NCBI GenBank assembly: GCA_963530295.1
Contig: CAUSCF010000017.1
Location: forward strand, 1-42,708
Reading direction: 5' to 3'
DNA from: JABCPE02 sp963530295
GTDB lineage: Bacteria; Bacteroidota; Bacteroidia; Flavobacteriales; Weeksellaceae
DNA: 42,708 nucleotides
The translations under genes and the position numbers were made by a program. Within the stretch, counting starts at the first letter, position 1. Each line of letters opens with the position of its first letter. Below are positions 39,243 through 42,708 of this stretch, piece by piece. The notes beneath the pieces were generated by a model. It was not told the origin of the DNA and ran no database searches. It was given only the letters and a program-made list of their open reading frames with translations.

Positions 39243-40592
39243 TTATTTTCGTTTGTATTTTTTGTAGTCTTGGATGATTGCATTGTATATTTTTTCGGCT
39301 AAAACCTCTGCACCTTTTCCATTCGGGTGGATGTAGTCTTTATTTGCCAGTGGCGGACTTTGTGTAGCCCATCTTACGATAGAGTTTTCTCCACCCATGG
39401 ATTCGAATTGGTTATAAAATGCCATTTTGTTATCAAAAGCCAGTTTCGCTTGAGTTTGTATCAGATTAGGAATACCAATAGCCGTTTTGTATTCTCCGCC
39501 ATATCTAAAAGCCCTGTCTGCGGTACTTACCAGCAAGAAATCAGTTTTAGGAAAGGCTTTTCGCATTTTGCTCAGTATAGGCTGCATCATTTTTTCATAA
39601 TGAGAATAGTTGGTATCTTTTGGTCTAAATAAAAGATTTACACCATACTGAAATACAATCAAATCATAAGGATTGGCTTCTTGGATTGATGCTAAGAAAT
39701 CCTCATTTATTTTGCTCAATTCCACACCTGTGATTCCTCGGAATGAAAAATTATCCAAAATTATCCCGTTTTCAGATTCAAAACCAACTCCGAATATTGA
39801 TAATGAAGATGTTTTAGATCTTATTTTTAGAGTATTATCGGTGTCATCAGCTAATATTTTTCTATTAACCAAATGATTTCCTTGTAATGTGTGTTCCATT
39901 CCATCTATCTCTATTTCAGCACCTTCTGTTTTTCCATAGAGAATATATTTTTGAATAGGTAAAGTACCGTCTGTGAGGGTTTTGTCTTGGTAGGTTCCAC
40001 TTCCTGCACCTCTGAAAGTATGTCCAGAGATGTACATATTTTGTGCTTTAGGAGTCATGAAATTGGTGCTTTCCCAGCCCGTTCCAGAAACTCTAGCGGT
40101 CTGGCGGAACTGCGCTACATTAGAATGCATCGGCAGAAAACCAACTCCCTGCCCGCCAAACTCCTGCTGTAGAAGTTTTCTCAGCGTTTGGGTAATGAGG
40201 TCGCCCTCTATCATACTGTCTCCAAAGTAAGCGATACGGATTTTGCCTTTTCCTGTGTTTTTCAGTTCAGTTAATTTCTGAGCTAAAATAGGCAAAGCAA
40301 CCACGCTGTCTCCTTTGTGAAAATTAGTGATAAATTCGGGTTTTTTATACAGTTCAAAATCCTCTTGTGCAGCTTCTTTAGCAGGTTTTTCTGCTGTTTT
40401 CCCTGCGATAGCGGATTCACCACTTGCATTTTGCTCTTCTTCTGATTTTTTAAAAATATCAGAAACTAAATTTATTTTATCAAAAGCTTCAAACTTCCAT
40501 CCATATACATATGATAGGATAGATGCTGACAGATAGACCAAAAAACAGGAGGTAACCAAAATTACCACCCTGTGAATTCTATTATTATTCAA
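39243..40592 (-). CDS. SGNH/GDSL-family exported hydrolase or acetyltransferase, partner of the MBOAT protein
   Basis: This 449-residue protein is anchored by one N-terminal helix (about 10-32). A Glu/Ala/Lys-rich spacer leads to an SGNH fold. Block I is IAYFGDSMIEGD, with the nucleophilic Ser at about 126. The later FQYGVNLLF sits where the Asn block usually lies, and KDYIHPNGKGAEVLAEKI near the C-terminus holds the Asp-x-x-His pair. Such proteins O-acetylate or de-acetylate glycans together with MBOAT transporters. No ATG exists near the N-terminus. I choose TTG at 40592 (MNNNRIHRVV); the longer frame starts at a TTG inside the promoter box. A GTG eight codons further in is an alternative. 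Confidence 0.85.
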   Translation of the reverse strand: MNNNRIHRVVILVTSCFLVYLSASILSYVYGWKFEAFDKINLVSDIFKKSEEEQNASGESAIAGKTAEKPAKEAAQEDFELYKKPEFITNFHKGDSVVALPILAQKLTELKNTGKGKIRIAYFGDSMIEGDLITQTLRKLLQQEFGGQGVGFLPMHSNVAQFRQTARVSGTGWESTNFMTPKAQNMYISGHTFRGAGSGTYQDKTLTDGTLPIQKYILYGKTEGAEIEIDGMEHTLQGNHLVNRKILADDTDNTLKIRSKTSSLSIFGVGFESENGIILDNFSFRGITGVELSKINEDFLASIQEANPYDLIVFQYGVNLLFRPKDTNYSHYEKMMQPILSKMRKAFPKTDFLLVSTADRAFRYGGEYKTAIGIPNLIQTQAKLAFDNKMAFYNQFESMGGENSIVRWATQSPPLANKDYIHPNGKGAEVLAEKIYNAIIQDYKKYKRK

Positions 40593-40619
40593 AATAATTT
40601 TTTTTATTACAACGAAGCG

Positions 40620-40650
40620 CAAATTTATTTATTTTGCATAAACCGAACAA
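40620..40650 (-). promoter_or_regulatory. Complete promoter (TTG-N20-TAAATTTG) of the SGNH-MBOAT operon
   Basis: On the minus strand TTG (40650-40648), 20 bases, and TAAATTTG (40627-40620) match the consensus exactly. The box contains the TTG that would begin the longest frame, so that start would fall before the transcript. Confidence 0.68.
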
Positions 40651-40657
40651 ATTTTAA

Positions 40658-40690
40658 ATAAAAAAAGCTGTCTAGATTTTCAGACAGCTT
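40658..40690 (-). terminator. Terminator of the glucosaminidase gene
   Basis: On the minus strand AAGCTGTCT/AGACAGCTT (9 pairs) with an 8-base loop is followed by a run of seven T. Confidence 0.85.
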
Positions 40691-40696
40691 GTGTTT

Positions 40697-41167
40697 TTAA
40701 GATAAATTAAATTTTTCGATAATCATTTTGACTCTTTTTTTCCATTCTACAGGCTGGGTAGAATATCCCGCTGCAGCTATGGCTTTCACCCATTGAGCTG
40801 TATCTTTGATACCTTTTAAATCTGAGTAGTATTTTTTTCTTGAGAGAATCTGACAGAAAGCCTCGTAGCTTTCTCTTGTGGAATCAAAACTTTTGTATTT
40901 TGATTTTGTTACTGTATTCTTACCTACAATTCCGAAATGGTTGTTGTAAGTTTTAGCTCCTTTACTTGTTCCGCCGCCTGTTTCTACGAAGGCTACAGCT
41001 AGGATAACTCCACTTGGTATTCCGTATTTTTCGGATAACTCTTCTGCTAGCTGCTCGTTAGTTGTGATGTAGTTGTGTTTTTTTTGTTGAGCATTTGCTG
41101 AAACAGAAAATAAGGTTAAAACCAAACTCATGATTACTACTTTCAAATAATTAATTTCGTTTTTCAT
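40697..41167 (-). CDS. Exported glucosaminidase-domain protein (peptidoglycan hydrolase)
   Basis: The 156-residue protein has a signal peptide (MKNEINYLKVVIMSLVLTLF, ending SANAQ) and a compact glucosaminidase (FlgJ/LytG-like) domain from about 38. Typical residues include GIPSGVILAVAFVETGGGTS, with the likely catalytic Glu in the AFVETG segment, AKTYNNHFGIVG and FDSTRESYEAFCQIL. It should cleave the N-acetylglucosaminyl bond of peptidoglycan in the periplasm. A longer frame reaching 41188 begins in the -7 box, so the ATG at 41167 is used. It has no LysM anchor, unlike several homologues. Confidence 0.87.
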   Translation of the reverse strand: MKNEINYLKVVIMSLVLTLFSVSANAQQKKHNYITTNEQLAEELSEKYGIPSGVILAVAFVETGGGTSKGAKTYNNHFGIVGKNTVTKSKYKSFDSTRESYEAFCQILSRKKYYSDLKGIKDTAQWVKAIAAAGYSTQPVEWKKRVKMIIEKFNLS

Positions 41168-41185
41168 ATCATTTAAATTTGGTTG

Positions 41186-41193
41186 CAAAATTA
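41186..41193 (-). promoter_or_regulatory. -7 box (TAATTTTG) of the glucosaminidase gene
   Basis: On the minus strand an exact TAnnTTTG match ends 18 bases before the ATG at 41167. Confidence 0.5.
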
Positions 41194-41275
41194 CGCATAA
41201 AAATAGAAATGCCTAATTTTTAACAATTTATAACACTGAAAACGGCATATTGTCTTTTATTTAGTTAAAAAAATG

Positions 41276-42559
41276 TTAAAGTCGTTTGTTTTTTTGGATA
41301 ATAAATAAAACAAACCAAATGAAAAGACAAGGCAGCAACCAAGCCAAGCCATAAGAGGCAATAGGAAGATAGTCGTGAATAGGCTGAAAGCTCTCAAAAC
41401 CAATAGCTATCATAAAATCTGGTATCGCAAATATCCCAGCAACCAGCGTAACTCCTCTGAAAATAGAAACCGAAGTCCAGCTCTCTGGAACGAAATTAAG
41501 CAAAATAAGAGCCATGATGACAGGATAAATCAGCACAAGAACAGGAACTGCAATAGAAACGATGTTTTCTACGCCTGTCTGTCCTACAAAAACGCCTAAA
41601 ATACAAGAGAAAACCACTACCAGCTTATAGACCAATTCAGAATTTCCGAAAATATTTTTCATAAAATCTGCCGCTCCCGTAATGATACCGACAGCAGTAG
41701 TGAAACAAGCGATGCTGACACTTACGCTCAGTAATGTTTTCCCGATATCGCCCAGAATATGCCAGCTTACCTTAGAAAGAACCTCTGAGCGAGGAAGGTC
41801 ATCCGATGGGAAATGAGATTTTAGCACTGCGCCCGTATAGATAAACCCTGAATAAATGATGAATAACGCCAGACCGCTGATCAGACCTGCATAGATGGTA
41901 AGTCTTCTTTTTTGTGAAAAGTCTAGTGAATTATCCATATTTAGGGAGGTGATGATTACTGCGCCTATGATGATAGAAGCCATTCCGTCAAAAGTCTGAT
42001 AGCCCTCTAAAAGCCCTAACGAAAAAGGTTTTTCTAAATTTGATTTTGGGATTTCGTTATCAACGAAAAATACGGCTCCTAAAATGATAGTCAAAATGAT
42101 TATCAATAGGATAGGAGTGAGATATTCGCCCAAAATGTCCAGTATCTTGCCTCGGTTGAAACAAAGATACATCACCAGCGAGAAATAAATAACTCCAAAC
42201 CATAGAGAAGAAATCTCGATGCTGTCCTTTACGGAAAGTTCGTAAGCTACTGATGCTGTGCGCGGTATAGGAAAAGAAAGACAAATGCCGTAAATCAAAA
42301 TTCCTATAACTAGCGCAAACACTGGATGCACCTTTTTCCCGAAATCTATTACCGTTCCTTGTATTTTTGCCTGTGCAATAATGCCCATAAGAGGAATCAA
42401 AACGCCAGAAATACCAAATGCAATCGCTACAACATCCCAAGAATCGGCAGCCTTGATGCCCAAAAGCGGTGGCAAAATGAAATTACCTCCACCAAATATC
42501 ATAGAAAACATAGCGAAAGAGGTAATTAGGATTTTTTGAATTGACAACTTCTTCTTCAT
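41276..42559 (-). CDS. brnQ: Branched-chain amino acid transporter, BrnQ family
   Basis: This 427-residue inner-membrane symporter with about 12 helices takes up Leu, Ile and Val. The N-terminal block SFAMFSMIFGGGNFILPPLLG and the following FPIPRTASVAYELSV (about 98-112) are diagnostic of the LIVCS/BrnQ family. A longer frame starts at TTG 42589, but that codon is part of the promoter box, so the ATG at 42559 (MKKKLSIQKILITSF) is preferred. It is upstream of, and on the same strand as, the glucosaminidase, but the 108-base gap contains a new promoter, so they are likely independent. Confidence 0.93.
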   Translation of the reverse strand: MKKKLSIQKILITSFAMFSMIFGGGNFILPPLLGIKAADSWDVVAIAFGISGVLIPLMGIIAQAKIQGTVIDFGKKVHPVFALVIGILIYGICLSFPIPRTASVAYELSVKDSIEISSLWFGVIYFSLVMYLCFNRGKILDILGEYLTPILLIIILTIILGAVFFVDNEIPKSNLEKPFSLGLLEGYQTFDGMASIIIGAVIITSLNMDNSLDFSQKRRLTIYAGLISGLALFIIYSGFIYTGAVLKSHFPSDDLPRSEVLSKVSWHILGDIGKTLLSVSVSIACFTTAVGIITGAADFMKNIFGNSELVYKLVVVFSCILGVFVGQTGVENIVSIAVPVLVLIYPVIMALILLNFVPESWTSVSIFRGVTLVAGIFAIPDFMIAIGFESFQPIHDYLPIASYGLAWLLPCLFIWFVLFIIQKNKRL

Positions 42560-42586
42560 TTTTCTTCTTATTTTTAAAGCAAGTGA

Positions 42587-42594
42587 CAAAAATA
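42587..42594 (-). promoter_or_regulatory. -7 box (TATTTTTG) of brnQ
   Basis: On the minus strand an exact TAnnTTTG match ends 27 bases before the brnQ ATG. A second TATTTTTG on the same strand lies at 42654-42661, too far off to judge. Confidence 0.5.
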
Positions 42595-42708
42595 GTATTT
42601 ATTTATTAAATATTAGTTCATTTTATAAAAATTTTGTTAAAAATGTTTTTGTGCAAAAATAAAATAGACAGGCAGGAGCCCATCTATATTATTATGTTTA
42701 TCAGAGAA

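Noticed and set aside
42643..42708. Possible start of a plus-strand gene running off the right edge (ATG 42643, 22 codons)
   Set aside because: The frame is open to the end and includes a protein-like stretch, DRQEPIY, but it is too short to support, and a minus-strand frame over the same bases is also open.
1..42708. A mobile element, CRISPR array, prophage or secretion cluster
   Set aside because: No transposase, integrase, direct-repeat array, phage structural gene or inverted-repeat boundary was found on reading both strands.

Overview
This window is an AT-rich, gene-dense stretch of chromosome from a Bacteroidota bacterium. It is most likely a member of the Flavobacteriia close to the Chryseobacterium/Weeksellaceae group. 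Four things point there: promoters with the Bacteroidota sigma signature (TTG, about 20 bases, then TAnnTTTG); few Shine-Dalgarno sites; lipoproteins with short Bacteroidota-type signals; and family-specific genes (mevalonate kinase next to a UbiA prenyltransferase, BatB-BatC-BatD, a paired M16 peptidase, a TSUP transporter with a Rossmann N-terminus). The taxon is inferred, not proven. I see no tRNA, rRNA, CRISPR array, IS element, integrase or prophage gene, and no gene-free gap above 300 bases.

Layout. 1-2.8 kb: the tail of an upstream gene, then purC, a glutamine cyclotransferase lipoprotein and a deoxynucleoside kinase. 2.8-7.5 kb: a Nudix hydrolase diverging from an operon of an SRPBCC protein, the Rossmann-TSUP fusion transporter, mevalonate kinase and a UbiA prenyltransferase, which runs head-on into a lipoprotein gene. 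7.6-10.6 kb: rpsO, pnp with a two-hairpin leader, and a SUI1/YciH-type factor. 10.7-13.8 kb: a nucleoside phosphorylase, HMG-CoA synthase and two tandem paralogous lipoproteins. 13.8-17.2 kb: dnaX with an A10 recoding site, rsgA and a Suppressor-of-fused domain protein. 17.2-20.5 kb: the sulfate-assimilation operon cysH-(Cys-rich orf)-cysD-cysN. 20.6-25 kb: lptC and an outer-membrane barrel on the minus strand, holB, then rpsF-rpsR-rplI. 25-28.5 kb: a paired M16 peptidase operon. 28.6-36.5 kb: a PcrA/UvrD helicase, pfkA, batB-batC-batD, marC and a DUF493 gene. 36.5-42.7 kb: an FG-GAP membrane protein, an MBOAT/SGNH O-acylation pair, a glucosaminidase and BrnQ.

How the genes connect. HMG-CoA synthase and mevalonate kinase show that isoprenoids come from the mevalonate route, and the UbiA enzyme uses a prenyl product. 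cysD/cysN/cysH activate and reduce sulfate, and the TSUP transporter may handle sulfite or a related anion. dnaX and holB encode clamp-loader subunits and share a start architecture that looks leaderless. lptC, the barrel protein, the MBOAT/SGNH pair and the glucosaminidase act on the cell envelope.

Most of the window is conserved housekeeping DNA, and I do not see a wholly new multi-gene system. The strongest unusual signal is dnaX. The 360-codon frame stops just after an A10 run, and the -1 frame opens exactly at that run and encodes the missing tau C-terminus. This fits programmed frameshifting or transcriptional slippage making both gamma and tau. Other points of note are candidate leaderless promoters, the pnp leader hairpins, a CysH without iron-sulfur cysteines in an operon without cysC, the TSUP fusion, and the tandem unknown lipoproteins.
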